A stretch of 64,000 bases of DNA from Ligula intestinalis (GCA_036362985.1 JAYGXS010000005.1:3142418-3206417), one strand, 5' to 3'. Shown: positions 36,601-46,570, counted from the first letter of the stretch. Translations and numbers: made by a program. Notes: generated by a model from the sequence alone, not told the origin.

Positions 36601-39600
36601 TTTAGTAGCGAAGTAAATTCCTCGGATGTCAACAAGTGCTGGATTGGGTTAAGTTCCGTCTCCATTTTCTCCCGGTATACTGATCTTAACGCAATTCAAT
36701 TCTAGTAAACGGCATTTGGCGGCTCAAATCAACCCAATAAACTTAATAACGAAGTTGCCAATAGAGGAGAATATACAAGTTCCAGGCAGCAGTTCCGAAG
36801 AAGAAGATGTGATCACTGTTCCGGTGTCGCATATTCTTCTTCGATACTGCTGCCTGGACCCCTTATATGCGCATGTCTCAGACCTGTTTATGATTACCTA
36901 TGACTAAGGAATCCCGACAAAATCCAAAACATTAGGAAAATAAAGTCCTTGTTCCAGTGATCACATCTTCTTCTTCGGTAAATAACGAACCTCAAATGTG
37001 TGTCAAATACCCCAATCCCTAACCTTTCATCCGATACGTAATCCACGGTACAACCTGTGGTGGAGCAGCTTTCGACGCTCGGACTCCAGACCTGCTGACT
37101 AACAAAAACGGTTAAAAAGTATAAGAAACAGTGGAAAGCGAGGAATGTTTTCCTGAGCTTTGAAACTCTAACAGTTGCTCATCCTCAGCAGAAAAAAGCA
37201 GCAACCAAAAGGCTTTATTATAGTGGAAGTCTTACAGTCATCTGAGGGAAACACCAAAAAGCAAGAGGAGGAGGACAGTTGTAAGGTATATACACTAATT
37301 AATCAATAATGATCAAAGGTTTACAATATAGACTAAATAATTAACTGTCCGTTACGTCTGGGTTGTAAGATGTCGGAAACAGCAACGAAAATGAGAATAA
37401 TTATCGAGGGTTGTACAACTTTACTGTCAGTTGTGGAGGTCTAAATGTGACTGCCCGTAGAACTTTATACCTCAGCACCAATCAACAAGAAGCATTGTTT
37501 ATGTGTCGAGTGCACCCTTAGCGCTTATAAGTCTTTCGCTTTAAACCACGATGCACAGGATATCATGTAAGTACCATTCTTGATCATCGAACATTAGCGA
37601 GTTTCCATGTAGAATACTCCGGAGTTCCGATTGATGAGCGACTACACTTACGATCGTTTCAACTAAAGATCAAGCCACTAGCGCAAAATTTGTTTCGATT
37701 GAGAAGGCTCTGCTCTGTTAACAGGTTTGTCGTTGGCCCACCGTTATGTCTTGTTCCCAGCGCGTGATTCCCGTGTCGTCTCCAGCCAATGAGAGAACTG
37801 ATGCAGTTTGATTGGATATATTTTGCAAAACGAGCATTTATCATAACACGCTCGACGCCGGAAGGTATTTAAATTGTTAATCGAGGTTTCACTGCATAAA
37901 CCATTTACTGGTATCTTCCTCGTTGTTCTTCAAAGCAAAACTGAGCACGATGACTGTAGTATGCCTTGTAACAACACTGCTTAGATCCTTCTTAAACAGT
38001 TGAAATTTTCACTGCTATATCAAACGCAACGCGTTTGGTTTCCTAAACCCGACTTCTATTACAGATTCCAATTCAAATTCGTACATTGAATACTCATGTT
38101 CCTTCAGTAGCTCTGAAGAATCACGGAGAGGAATAAAATATCACTTCGCTTGGCCACAGCTGTGGTGGAGTGCTTTTCTACTTACATAAGGGACTCATAC
38201 ATACACCTTAGCCTACGTTGAAGCGTCGTGACATTTTTTGTTCCCTATTTGCTTTTCTAGCTGACGGTGGACTCAGGTAAAAATATGCTTTCATCGTTCA
38301 AGTTTTTCTACCTTCGTCTGCGCACTGGCTAAATCTAAGACGACTGGTATTTCAGCGCTTCGATTTTTACTTTCTTGTTTTAGATAAACAAGCCCGAAAG
38401 CGCATAAATCGTGGTATTCTTACATGGGAGCTCGCTCAAAGTAGGACCAGTTGGGGTGTCCTGCTTCTCATGGGGGGAGGATTCGCACTGTCCGAAATTG
38501 TTACAGTAAGTGGTCTACAAAGTTGTTCACATGACAAATTGCTTCGGAATTTTATGGTCAAGGACGCGGTAACAAAATTAGTTTTTTTTTCAGTTAAAAA
38601 CGCGATACAACAACCGATATGATCCGATTCGAAAAAGGTTAGAAGAAAATGTGAATCAACCTGCTTTCTATAGCTTTACTTCCCCTTCCGTCAAGAACTG
38701 CACAAGCTATATCAAGGTTTAACGTTTCCGGTGTCCTTAATAAAGGTTATCTTAACATATTTTGAGCGTATTGATAGCAGAAATCCAGAACATTGTTATT
38801 CCACTCTGTACATTATGTAACTCTGTCTCGGTGCTTTTGAATTTCGTGACAAAATTGGAATGCCATGTCAGCTTCTCGTCATTATTGTGATCAAGTAAGC
38901 AGTTAAAGATAGTGTACTGCCATGTTGTGCTTACCTAACATGCAAGCCGATTTCAGTAGCACTGTTTAACTTCAGGAAAATTTCGCCTAGTGCATTTAAT
39001 GGTCCATAACCTTGTGCCCACAGACTCAGTTAAAATGATATTAATGATTTAAACGCGATCGGTACATCTCAAGTCATGGCTGAGAGGTTACGTTTTGAAC
39101 TCTTCTCTCGTAAATGCGTTAGAAGAAGCACTCCTATTTAATTCGCTCGCACCTCGCGCTACCCATCTGCCCGCATGCTTGCTGATGCCACGCCAACACC
39201 AGACAGCAATATACTTTTACCAATCAGACCTCTAGCCGACGCGCTCAAGGACACTACCTGATTGGTCATATTTCACTTCGAACGTTCGATCGAAGCGAGT
39301 TGATGGATTGAGGTGTGAGGCCTACAGCCAACATGCTACCCAGTAACAAACACTACCTGATAGATTGAGTAGACCTGCAGTTCTCTCGGAAACTGATGCG
39401 ACATTAGCAAGCACACGTTGTTTGCGATTCAAGAGGCTGTCGTGCGAGTGATTGGATGAGGACGGCTACTTGGTGGCAATGCGGACTATTATTTTGACGA
39501 TATGAAAACGCTTCCTGATTTTATTCAACTGTGGATTGTTGTACAAACACGGAAGATTGAACGGCAGTGCTAACAAATGTTCTTCATTCTACTATCGCTC

Positions 39601-42600
39601 TCTTTGCAGAAGTATCTAATAAAGCCCCCTCATTAATCCCTATTTCCAGCACGTTGTCCTACAAAAACGGTGACTAAAAGGTTTTGTGTTTGTGCAATTA
39701 GGATACGTTGTGAAATATACTTTAATAACTGCTACATTCACGCGTATGATCTTGCAATTGGAAGTGAAGTTGATTTATATCTGTATATTTTTTTCCTTAT
39801 TTGTAGAATCTTTTAACGTGCTGTAGAAAAATCCGAATATCAAGTTGCAGGTTTTTTAAAATTCCCGAAAAATATAAATGGTGTTTTGAAGTGTTAGGGG
39901 AGACCCTATGGCTATCATAGAGGCAGAAATTAGCCCTGTCCTCAGTAGGTTATCAATCGGCCTACACGCGAGATTACGCATCGTGTTAGCCAATCAATCA
40001 ATACTTTGAATTTCAGTCACTGAGTCAGTAGCCAATCCTACCAGCGACTGCTTTAGGAGCGGAGCTGATTGGCTCAGTGGACATCGTGATACACGGTTTG
40101 TTGTACCTATTACACTGAACAACTTCCGCTGATGCACACTTCTTGTCGTGTTCTTCCTTTGGGGACTCACACAAGGTGTTATTGAGTGGTAATATATCGG
40201 TGTCAGCTGCCGTTACAACAAGGGGGTCGTTGTCTTCAGCTTACCTGAGGTCCAACTTACGGTTTTGGAGTAAGGTCAGCATAGCAAGCAGCATTCAACA
40301 CCCCGCACATCTTGAAACTACATGCGAAACAACTTACTCTTAGCAGCCGTGGGAAAATATTTTCACTAAATCATTTCACTTTTCACTTCCTTTTACAAAT
40401 GTCTTTCTCTTCCTAGCCTATTTCCTTACTCCCATAAAGCCTATAGCCACCATTTTTTCTAGGACGAAATGGTGGGACTAGAGGTATGTGAGCGAGACTG
40501 CATGAGCTACCTTTTCTGCTCACCTTCTCTCTTTTTCCTTCATGATTGTCCAAAACGATTAAATTTCCTTCAAATTCTGTAGGTCGGTGGGCTGTCTAAA
40601 CTTATATGTCATGCCCTAGAAGTTTTCCGGTCAGTTCAACCATTTGGCCTAGTCTGCATATTTACTCTCGTTAGCGCCATTCTGACAGAGGTTGTTTCCA
40701 ACGCTGCTACGGTCACAATCCTGGTGCCCATGATGTTTGATTTGGTATGTTTCAGAATTTAGACATTTACAATTATGGCTTTTATATTTCTTTTTGTCAT
40801 TAACTGTGTAATAAGATTTGTGATTTCAAATTATATGCAACAGGACGCACAAGGCAAATAGCCCTTTACCAATGAAATTTGAATGCTTAAGTTTTATTTT
40901 ATAGTGTTTTTAGGGCTCCAAAAACTGCAAATGCCCATTTTCCCACAGTCCGATTTTATAAAACATCCCGTGTTGTTGATTGAAATTGATAAAAATGGAT
41001 AAAATGGATAAAAATGGATCAAAGTTGTGATTAAACGCCTTTATTATGTTTAATGTGTACTGCTATTTACTCCAAAAAATTGGTATTTAAGGCCCAGTCG
41101 ATCAACGTGCATCCGTTTCTGTTGAGCCTTCCTCTGACCATGTCAATTTCGCTCGCATTTATGTTGCCTGCGGCCACCCCGCCAAATGCAATCGTCTACG
41201 CCAAAGGACGCGTTAGACTTTTAGAAATGGTAAGTACAAAGCTCTGCCGTATAATTCTTCCGACCTGCTCTCCCTCTCTCTCTCTCTCTCTTTGAAACAT
41301 TGTAAAATATTCTGTTCCGTGGTACTTTATTGTGTCCAATCCGTTTCAGCTTCTCTGCCAGCAACTTTAAAATTACATGCTAGGATGAACCATGCATGCC
41401 ATATATTGGCCATATTGGAGTCTAGATTGTGAATCTTTGGCCAATCGTTCAGCCGTGAGGGGAATGTGCCTAATATATTTAAGAACTTTGAGCTGTTTTC
41501 ACTCAAAAAAAGGATTTGTCGCTCATCAAACAGTGACATTTTCTGAGTTGGACTTTTAAGTTCTCAGTTTAGTCGTCATTTAACCCCTCTCCTTTGAACT
41601 AAGTGGCATCAATGAGGTTTGATTAGGTCTTCGAAACTTGAGCATTCTTATTCATAAGAGCATGATCAGAACCTTGCAGGTGAGCACAAACCGACCTATT
41701 TAAGCACAAAATTCAAAAGTATATCGATGTCGACTTGCATTCTCGCACAGTATGCCGATATGGATAATTGATTGGACACTAACAAAGAATTTCATATTGT
41801 CGACCAAACACCAGCTAACATTTCCTAGGGTCTATGCCAGTAGGCACTTGCAACAGCAGAAGCAGTGGCTACATGGCTAGTGAATCAACTGTTGTGCTGT
41901 CAGAAGTTGCTCACGCAAGCACTTTCACTTCCCTGGCTGACCTCGACGCAAGGTAGTGATCAGACATCTCCTCCACCCCCTAAAGCCAGTCGTGCGCGTC
42001 GCGCAGAGGACAATACTCACCAGTCCATGTACATCACCCTTGGCCAATGCCTAAAACTCTACCTCATTTTCCCCACACCCCATCCCTTCCCCAGCATAAG
42101 GACCTTTACATGCTAATCACGAGATGCGGTCAGCACGAAAAAAATGAGTTGGAATCAAAGTAAATTTATTAAATTTGGTCCAAATGTATAATCTTCTTTA
42201 TCCCTGGACATGTACTGGCCTGGTGTAGATTCGCTGAAAACATAGGTTTGTGCAGTCAACTTTTCAAAAAATAAATGAAAAATCAAACACTTTATTGGTG
42301 TCTTAGGGGTAATACTTTGACCAGGTATTTCGCTGGAACCACGCCACCACATTGGACAATTTTGACCGGACCTTATCAATTATGCTATTTTAGACGATAC
42401 TAAATGGCATTTATCTATCAGTTTATCGAAGTAAATATAGGCAGTCGCCCTTGAACGCTCTGTTGGAAGCAGGACGATAGGAAATATATTGATACAAATA
42501 TATTTTTACAAAGTACGTCAACCACATGTTGCAGGTGAAGAAACAGACGTTGCTGGGTAGTCAAAATAGCAATACATCTTTTCAACTCGCTTATCTTAAG

Positions 42601-42881
42601 TAGCATAATGAAATGTTATTTTTGTTTGCTTTTCTAGGCATATTTAGGCGTAGAAAATTACAGTTAAAGTGAAATAAATACAGTAGATATTTTTGAAATT
42701 CTGATCTGATAGGCATTAACTAGGTAACTTTTTTCAGTCACGTCTCATATTTTTCTTACAGGTGAAAACCGGAATCACATTAAATATCCTAGCGCGGATT
42801 ATCCTCATCCTGTGTACAATGTCCTACGGAATGGTCATGTTTCATATGGAACACTTTCCTGATTGGGCAGAAAATAAGTGA
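30504..42881 (+). CDS. SLC13: SLC13-family Na+/carboxylate (or sulfate) symporter, 13 exons, N-terminus not found
   Basis: Coding exons: 30504-30653, 31334-31449, 32276-32400, 32489-32525, 32633-32773, 32913-33032, 33129-33338, 33488-33616, 34744-34844, 38384-38505, 40583-40744, 41092-41229, 42762-42881. They total 1671 nt, all junctions keep frame and all introns are GT-AG. Family landmarks appear in order: WITEVIPLYMTALLP, FLFLGGMLMAIAAE, the first sodium/substrate motif SMWMSNTATS, GGIATLIGSPPN, WVTREPGVPGW, SWGVLLLMGGGFALSE, the second SN motif TEVVSNAATVT, the signature FMLPAATPPNAIV, and a C-terminus FPDWAENK. SLC13 proteins are plasma-membrane symporters that couple sodium to uptake of di-/tricarboxylates or sulfate, with about 11 membrane spans. 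Length (556 residues plus a missing N-terminal exon of perhaps 35-40) fits the family. Carboxylate transport is more likely from overall resemblance, but sulfate cannot be excluded. A 37-nt microexon and a charged 70-residue cytoplasmic loop (exon 7) are unusual. No AATAAA was found soon after the stop. Confidence 0.95.
30760..31240 (-). mobile_element. Composite repeat C / PLE C-terminal relic in SLC13 intron
   Basis: Matches 11640-11940 and 60780-61100. On the minus strand it reads AQAVAICLAKPALCCLRKLV. It lies wholly in the intron between visible exons 1 and 2 and faces against the gene. Confidence 0.6.
31334..31449 (+). CDS. SLC13: SLC13 visible exon 2
   Basis: Encodes NSIFLFLGGMLMAIAAENVN and then HLRIAVAFMRWMGHDAR, ending in phase 2 before gtgagt. 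The acceptor (aattaag) is weak. It was chosen because it joins phase 0 and gives the family-typical LFLGG start. The 680-nt upstream intron holds a PLE relic. Confidence 0.85.
32276..32400 (+). CDS. SLC13: SLC13 visible exon 3 (first SNT motif)
   Basis: Carries LPTWFLSMWMSNTATSVMM. The S-N-T triplet is the first sodium/substrate-binding loop of the family and is intact. Acceptor ttttctag, donor gtatgt, phases 2 in and 1 out. Confidence 0.95.
32489..32525 (+). CDS. SLC13: SLC13 microexon 4 (37 nt)
   Basis: Acceptor tattgcag, donor gtatgc. It contributes AESDATTLNEETG in the cytoplasmic loop after exon 3. Its existence is inferred from phase: skipping it would join phase 1 to phase 2 and shift the frame. 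Confidence 0.85.
32633..32773 (+). CDS. SLC13: SLC13 visible exon 5
   Basis: Encodes LRRFATGLSLSICYAASCGG, then IATLIGSPPNIIFYGLAV. The GG-ATL-G-PPN loop equals the GGTATLTGTGPN hairpin of mammalian members. Acceptor cctttttag, donor gtaaga. Confidence 0.94.
32913..33032 (+). CDS. SLC13: SLC13 visible exon 6
   Basis: Encodes NFGSWVAFGFPISLLCLI followed by TTWLTLCAIFLGPK, one membrane span. Acceptor gattgcag, donor gtgagt. It is preceded by RYGTDIPL. Confidence 0.94.
33129..33338 (+). CDS. SLC13: SLC13 visible exon 7 (cytoplasmic loop)
   Basis: Seventy residues forming a hydrophilic loop. It starts with a basic stretch CRRRKRKP and continues Ser/Thr/Glu-rich, with an acidic helix-like end (IVKKIAEEEQQLLGRMK). 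Acceptor ccttaag, donor gtatgt. The frame also stays open through both flanking introns for some distance, so intron retention would not stop translation at once. Confidence 0.9.
33488..33616 (+). CDS. SLC13: SLC13 visible exon 8
   Basis: Encodes KFGEKACIILFLLLIGVWVT, then REPGVPGWSRFMPIG. The W-TR-PG-PGW block is a strong family marker. An N-N-S sequon (IGNNSKG) follows. Acceptor cttttag; donor gttcgt, the weakest of the gene. Confidence 0.93.
34052..34484 (-). other. Two overlapping antisense open frames in SLC13 intron 8
   Basis: Frames 34484-34176 (102 codons) and 34246-34052 (64 codons) overlap on the minus strand between exons 8 and 9. The first ends near FLAFLFIWPSPLESSWYYP. The second contains QNDEELDKTLIIAAKSTCLD and a KCLNCFEKWRQL block. 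I recognise no family. They could be one decayed reading frame with a shift, or chance. There is no matching copy elsewhere in the window. Confidence 0.25.
34744..34844 (+). CDS. SLC13: SLC13 visible exon 9
   Basis: Encodes YVGDTQPTLLFAFLAFIIPA and SNPFRLRVDKDET, a membrane span followed by a charged turn. Acceptor gcttgcag, donor gtgagt. The next intron (3539 nt) is the longest and holds PLE-IR 4. Confidence 0.93.
36169..36504 (-). pseudogene. PLE linker and GIY-YIG endonuclease start
   Basis: 111 codons: WVLRANGYPRNFVNQCI, a KFWRALPYVRNISEAVSRLL block, GVAHRPEETIRRRVMRPKDP and then the GIY-YIG entry VVYRIWCSCGQSIYVGETGR. The first tyrosine pair, the cysteine cluster and the G-x-T-G-R block are the family landmarks. 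A stop after RLLRT ends the frame before the catalytic Arg/Glu helix, which continues in the next frame (MAEHAAAV). It is probably inactive. Confidence 0.78.
36795..36978. repeat. 184-bp segment with 24-bp perfect terminal inverted repeats
   Basis: Bases 36795-36818 and 36955-36978 are exact reverse complements (gaagaagaagatgtgatcac core). Between them lie 'ttcttcttcgatactgctgcctgg' in split form and the PLE tail with AATAAA-like 'aaaataaag'. It forms the right end of PLE-IR 4, and the 24-mer occurs again at 35577-35600. Confidence 0.7.
36979..38383. other. SLC13 intron 9, right part
   Basis: No coding or recognised repeat copy. A 'gagctttgaaactctaac...catcctcag' block near 37155-37190 resembles the 'gctttcg...catcgtcag' ends found near PLE arms, but it is too short to assign. 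Confidence 0.4.
38384..38505 (+). CDS. SLC13: SLC13 visible exon 10
   Basis: Encodes RGILTWELAQSRTSWGVLLL, then MGGGFALSEIVT. The SWGVLLLMGGGFALS block is diagnostic of SLC13. Acceptor tgttttag, donor gtaagt. Confidence 0.95.
38506..40582. other. SLC13 intron 10
   Basis: 2.1 kb between exons 10 and 11. Unlike the AT-rich flanks it has GC-richer segments (39120-39480 and 39890-40330) with several ACCAATCAG/CTGATTGGT blocks. It could hold an unrecognised transposon. No coding motif was seen. Confidence 0.4.
40583..40744 (+). CDS. SLC13: SLC13 visible exon 11 (second SN motif)
   Basis: Fifty-four codons including TEVVSNAATVTILVPM, the second sodium-site loop. The third residue is Ala, where mammalian carboxylate members usually show Val and sulfate members Pro. 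Acceptor ttctgtag, donor gtatgt. Decayed copies lie at 749-880 and 50446-50562. Confidence 0.95.
40987..41018 (+). repeat. Short tandem repeat (GATAAAAATG-like)
   Basis: Three to four imperfect 'ggataaaaat' units in the intron between SLC13 exons 11 and 12. Confidence 0.7.
41092..41229 (+). CDS. SLC13: SLC13 visible exon 12 (family signature)
   Basis: Forty-six codons including SLAFMLPAATPPNAIV, the sodium-symporter signature, with Ala where the classic pattern has an aliphatic residue after Pro. Acceptor atttaag, donor gtaagt. A (CT)n run follows in the intron at about 41265-41292. A decayed copy with a stop at its second codon lies at 50895-51022. Confidence 0.95.
41265..41292 (+). repeat. 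(CT)n microsatellite
   Basis: Runs of CT just after SLC13 exon 12, upstream of the left end of the tandem duplication at 41338. Confidence 0.85.
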
Positions 42882-43284
42882 ATCAATATTTACTCGTCAG
42901 TCTCTCAGCCAGACTACTCAATTCTGTCATCGATCATGGCTTGGAACTTATACTATAATTGGCAATGTAAATTGTTCTTCGTGATAACTGCCTTTGTTGA
43001 GAAAAATGTTCGAGTTTTTCAAAATTGTTTTACAGATGTGCATTGGTGGGAGTGGGTTGCCAGTAATGTTTGCGAATTAGAGAATTAAGTATATACAGAG
43101 GAGAAAAAGGCAATCCTTGTTTTGGCAATTTATTATTCTAAGCTTTCGGCCTCTCACAGTAGGACATCGTCAGAGAAGTGAGAAAACTGGAAGCGCTGAC
43201 ATAATTTAGACTCTAGATACGATTTAATGGCGGTCCGAGATGGGTGGCGTTGACGACTCTCCATGGTCATGCCATCTAGTTCGT
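41338..43284 (+). repeat. Tandem duplication, unit A (contains SLC13 terminal exon)
   Basis: Aligns head-to-tail with 43285-45196 along its whole length: 'cagctt-tctg-cagc' at the left end, 'tgctaggatga', 'ttctcagttt', the terminal exon, the block 'gggttgccagtaatg', then 'catcgtcagagaagtgagaa' and 'gccatct' at the right end. The unit is about 1.9 kb. It includes the 3' part of the last intron, the terminal exon and a PLE-like end ('agctttcgg...catcgtcag'). Confidence 0.88.
42762..42881 (+). CDS. SLC13: SLC13 terminal exon 13
   Basis: Thirty-nine codons and TGA. The last membrane span (LNILARIILILCTMSYGMVM) is followed by FHMEHFPDWAENK. Acceptor ttcttacag. The exon lies inside unit A of a 1.9-kb tandem duplication. 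Its decayed twin is at 44668 and a third copy is at 53775. Confidence 0.95.
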   Translation: MKTGITLNILARIILILCTMSYGMVMFHMEHFPDWAENK

Positions 43285-45196
43285 TTTAGCTTGTCTGGCA
43301 GCCCTTTTGCATGTAAATGCTAGGATGAATCGTACGCACCTTATATTGGCCGCATTGGAGTAGAAATTGTGAATCTTTGAACAATCGTACAGACAGGATG
43401 GAAATGGGCCTAATAGCTTTAAGAGATTTCAATTACTTTTGACTAAGAAAAAGTTTCCTCTTTAGTTACCGATGCCATTTTCTGAGTTGCAATATTAAGT
43501 TCTCAGTTTGACCGTTTTTTTATTTTTCGACTTTGAACTTAGTGTTATCACTCAGGTTTTATTCGATCTCCGAAACGTGAGCATTCTTATTAATTAGAAC
43601 TTGACCGGAACCTTGTACGTAAAAACAAACCTGCTTGGTTAAGAAAAGGTGAAAGTAGATCGATGTCGACTTACATTCTCGAATGCATTTTCAACATAGA
43701 TCATCGATTTGACACTAACAAAGCCTTTCAGATGGTCTACAGAACACCAGCTCACTTTTCCTAGGGTCTATGTCAGCAGGTGCTTGCAACAGCCGAAGCA
43801 GTTGCTATCGTCTAGAAAATATGCAGCTGTTTCAGGAGGCGCTATCACGAGCACTTTCAATTCCCTGGCCGACTTCTATGCCAGGTGGCGATCGCTTATT
43901 GCCTGCACCCCCTAGAGCCAGTTGCGCGTGTCGTGCAAACGACAATTATCATTCCATGTACGTGAACTCTGGCCAACGCCCACAACCCAACCTCATTTCC
44001 CCCACTCCCCCAGCATAATGATCTTTTATGTCCGGTCTTGCCTTGCGATTGGCGTAAAAACGAAGAGAAGTATTCAAAGATGACTAATTAACGCTGTCCT
44101 ATTGTAAAAGCCCTACAAATATACTCACCTGGTGTAGATTTGCTTAAAAAATAAGTAAGTCTAGTCAACTTTTCGAAAAATAAAGGTTAAAGAAACACAA
44201 ACTTGGTGACCAACGGATAATTCTTCCACCATGTAGTAACTTCGCACTGCTCCGCAACTTTTTGAAAGTTTGACCGAGCCTTTAAATGGGTTGATATTGC
44301 GAAAAGGCCTTATCCATTCTGCTATGTTGGACGACACTGAATGGCATATCAGTATCAGTTGATTGAGAAAAATATAAGCAAACGCCTTCGAAGGACGATA
44401 GAAAATATATAGATTCAAAGAAATATTAATAATTAACGTCAATTAAATGTTGCAGCAGTTGCTGGATAGTCAAAACAGTTATACAATATGCCTTCTCACT
44501 GATTACTTAATTACGTAATGTACTCACTGTTTGTCTGCCTTGATGTATTTAGGCATACAAAATAATATCTGAAAATGAAATAAATACAGCAAATATTTTT
44601 GAAATTCTGATCTGATTTATATATACTTGGTAACTGTTTTCAGTCAAATGTCATATTTTTCTTATAGGTGAATGGCAAAATCATCTTAAATCTCCTCTCG
44701 CGTCCTATCTTTTTCTGTGTTCAATTTCCCACGGAATGGGCATGTTCCCAGTGAACAAATTTCCTGTTTGAGCCGAGAATTAGTGAATCAATATTCTTTC
44801 CGCAGTGTCCTAGGTCAGACTACACAATTTTATCATTTTGCATTGCGAATTATATTATTAGTTCCAAGCCATGATAATTTCTTTTGCTAGAAATGCTTTT
44901 TCCGAGGAATATAATAGAGATTTTTTTAAATTGTCTTTCCGTTGTGCATTTGTGGGGGTGGGTTGCCAGTAATGCCTGCGAATTCGGGAATTAATACATG
45001 GAAACGAAAAATATGCGATCGCTGAGTCGGTTATTTTATTATTCTGAGCTTTCGGGATCACGCAACAGGCCATCGTCAGAGAAGTGAGAAAACCGCATGC
45101 AATGGCATGCTTTTTCCTCTAGCTGCGATTAAATGGGAGTGAAATAGGCGATCGCGTTCTTGATTGGGCCCGTGTGCACGCCATCTCCTTGTGTCG
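43285..45196 (+). repeat. Tandem duplication, unit B
   Basis: Second copy of unit A in direct orientation, diverged by many substitutions and small indels. It holds a decayed terminal exon at 44668-44786 and the same terminal block at 45045-45090. The right end was placed where similarity to unit A stops, at about 45196. Confidence 0.88.
44668..44786 (+). pseudogene. Duplicated SLC13 terminal exon, frameshifted
   Basis: Acceptor ttcttatag is preserved and the exon starts VNGKIILNLLSR, parallel to VKTGITLNILAR. A one-base deletion after that shifts the frame, which ends at a TGA after 28 codons. In the ancestral frame the Trp codon of the WAENK tail is also a stop (TGA). The last membrane span would be disrupted if this exon were used in place of exon 13. 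Confidence 0.85.
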
Positions 45197-45940
45197 GGTC
45201 TATGCGCGTCTTCGGTACTGTGTCTCGTGACGTTGGTGTGACGATTCGCGCGTTTTGGCATGAACTGGCTTATGTTTCCCCTTGGTATGCGCACGGAAGG
45301 CAAGGTAATATGATGGTGTACCTTTTTGCCCGTTGATGGTATTCAAGTCTGACACCCAGGCCTCCAGTAGTTCTCACCCATCTTATTTGCGGCGTGCCTA
45401 AACGCTCAAAACGCCAGACGCCAAATAACCTCACGTTACTTAATTTGAATTTTTAATTTCACCACGCACCTTATCGCTGTCCTTTGGGCAATGCCCTAAG
45501 GAAATTGCTTTCTTAAAGGAATCGAATGCCTGCCTGGAACGAACACTAGAATTGGGGTAGTATTCCTAGGCTACTAGTAATAGGAGAACTTAATTCTATA
45601 AGTTTTATGCGTCGAAATTCGAGGTCCAGTTATCATATACTTCTGTATACTTCGGGATATGTAGGGTAGTAGGCAATGTCGTTGAGGACCTCATCGAACA
45701 CAATATGCATAAAATATCCAACATAAAATGTGTTATTATAAAATAGTGAGTTACCCATAAACATTTAAAAACTTTAGCTGCCCGTTTGGTCGACGTGTCC
45801 ATGATAGCACTCAGTGGTTTCTTGTGTGCATAATATATCCAACATAACATATGTTTCTATAAAATAGTGACGAACATATACATATGAACAAGTTCTATCA
45901 GTGGGTTTGGCCAATGCGTAGATAAACTACGCTTGTGTTA
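45197..45940. other. No recognisable feature
   Basis: Non-coding sequence. A local direct repeat ('cataatat-ccaacataa-at...ataaaatagtga') occurs at about 45700-45750 and 45828-45870. Confidence 0.4.
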
Positions 45941-46570
45941 AGTAATTGTCCTTCCAGTTTTCGTTTGAATGCATATGTGGAGTTCGCCATTACGACCTCC
46001 TCAGGCAGTCAGTTCTAGCCAACGATGACTCGTGAGAATGACTACTTGCGAACATCTAGATAGGATGAGGTTTCACGCAGTTTGAGGGATTTCCAAGGCG
46101 GTTGGTTGAAGTAGCGAATGCGAAGAAGTCATCAAACTTCATGGCACACTCTCGATTCCTCACGAGCCGGTACGTCTGTATGAGGTTGCCTCGTATTTGC
46201 CTGTACTTAAGAGGAAATAAGTTAAGTGCTTCTAGTCTTCATACGTAAGATGAAGACTTAAGGCCCTTTAAAATTCTCGTTGCCATTCTTTGAACTCTTT
46301 TTAGCATCTGGTAATTTTTTTGCAACCATGATCACCAGGCCTAAACGCCATATTCCAAATTTAAGCGAATAAATTTTCTGTACATTTTGCCAAATAGTTA
46401 TTTATCTATGTCCAAAAAAGTTTGCGCAATGGCAAACAAACCAATTTTCACCATCTTGGAAGCCCTAACAGGCTGCAAGGACGGGTTCAGTGATGGCTTA
46501 ATAGTTATACTGAGTTATTTTTGTTCGTTAACGTTCGACAGGCACCTTCCATCGAGTACGTATTTGTGAG
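45940..46570 (-). mobile_element. LINE C-terminal end (CR1/Jockey-like)
   Basis: The minus strand reads a FRLFPLKYRQIRGNLIQTYR block (about 46230-46170), then ECAMKFDDFF and later a FSRVIVGWN block with a conserved W-N-x-L-P/T-EEVV arrangement, as at LINE C-termini (compare AWNALPENI at 8490). Stops interrupt. The RT core lies outside or is lost. Confidence 0.6.

Larger units (their letters stand above)
35577..36978 (-). mobile_element. Penelope-like element bounded by inverted arms (PLE-IR 4), inside SLC13 intron 9
   Basis: Outer ends are inverted copies: 35577-35700 and about 36850-36978 share 'gatgtgatcactgga', 'ctttattttc', 'cgggaatcc' and 'gacatgc-ca' blocks. Coding is on the minus strand. 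The acidic start block (RASGSRSEEEDAKAKELN) lies at 36665-36480. 36504-36169 gives the post-RT linker, then GVVYRIWCSCGQSIYVGETG, the GIY-YIG start with CSCG and YVGETG intact. An EHAAAVRRKDANSQVAAHST block and a TRGDNRVSR block follow. The RT core is absent. The non-coding 3' part is at 35700-35950. Confidence 0.8.

Noticed and set aside
41865..42116. 83-codon frame with a counterpart at 43770-44018
   Set aside because: The two frames correspond only because both lie in the tandem-duplicated intron block. The reading frames are not conserved between units.
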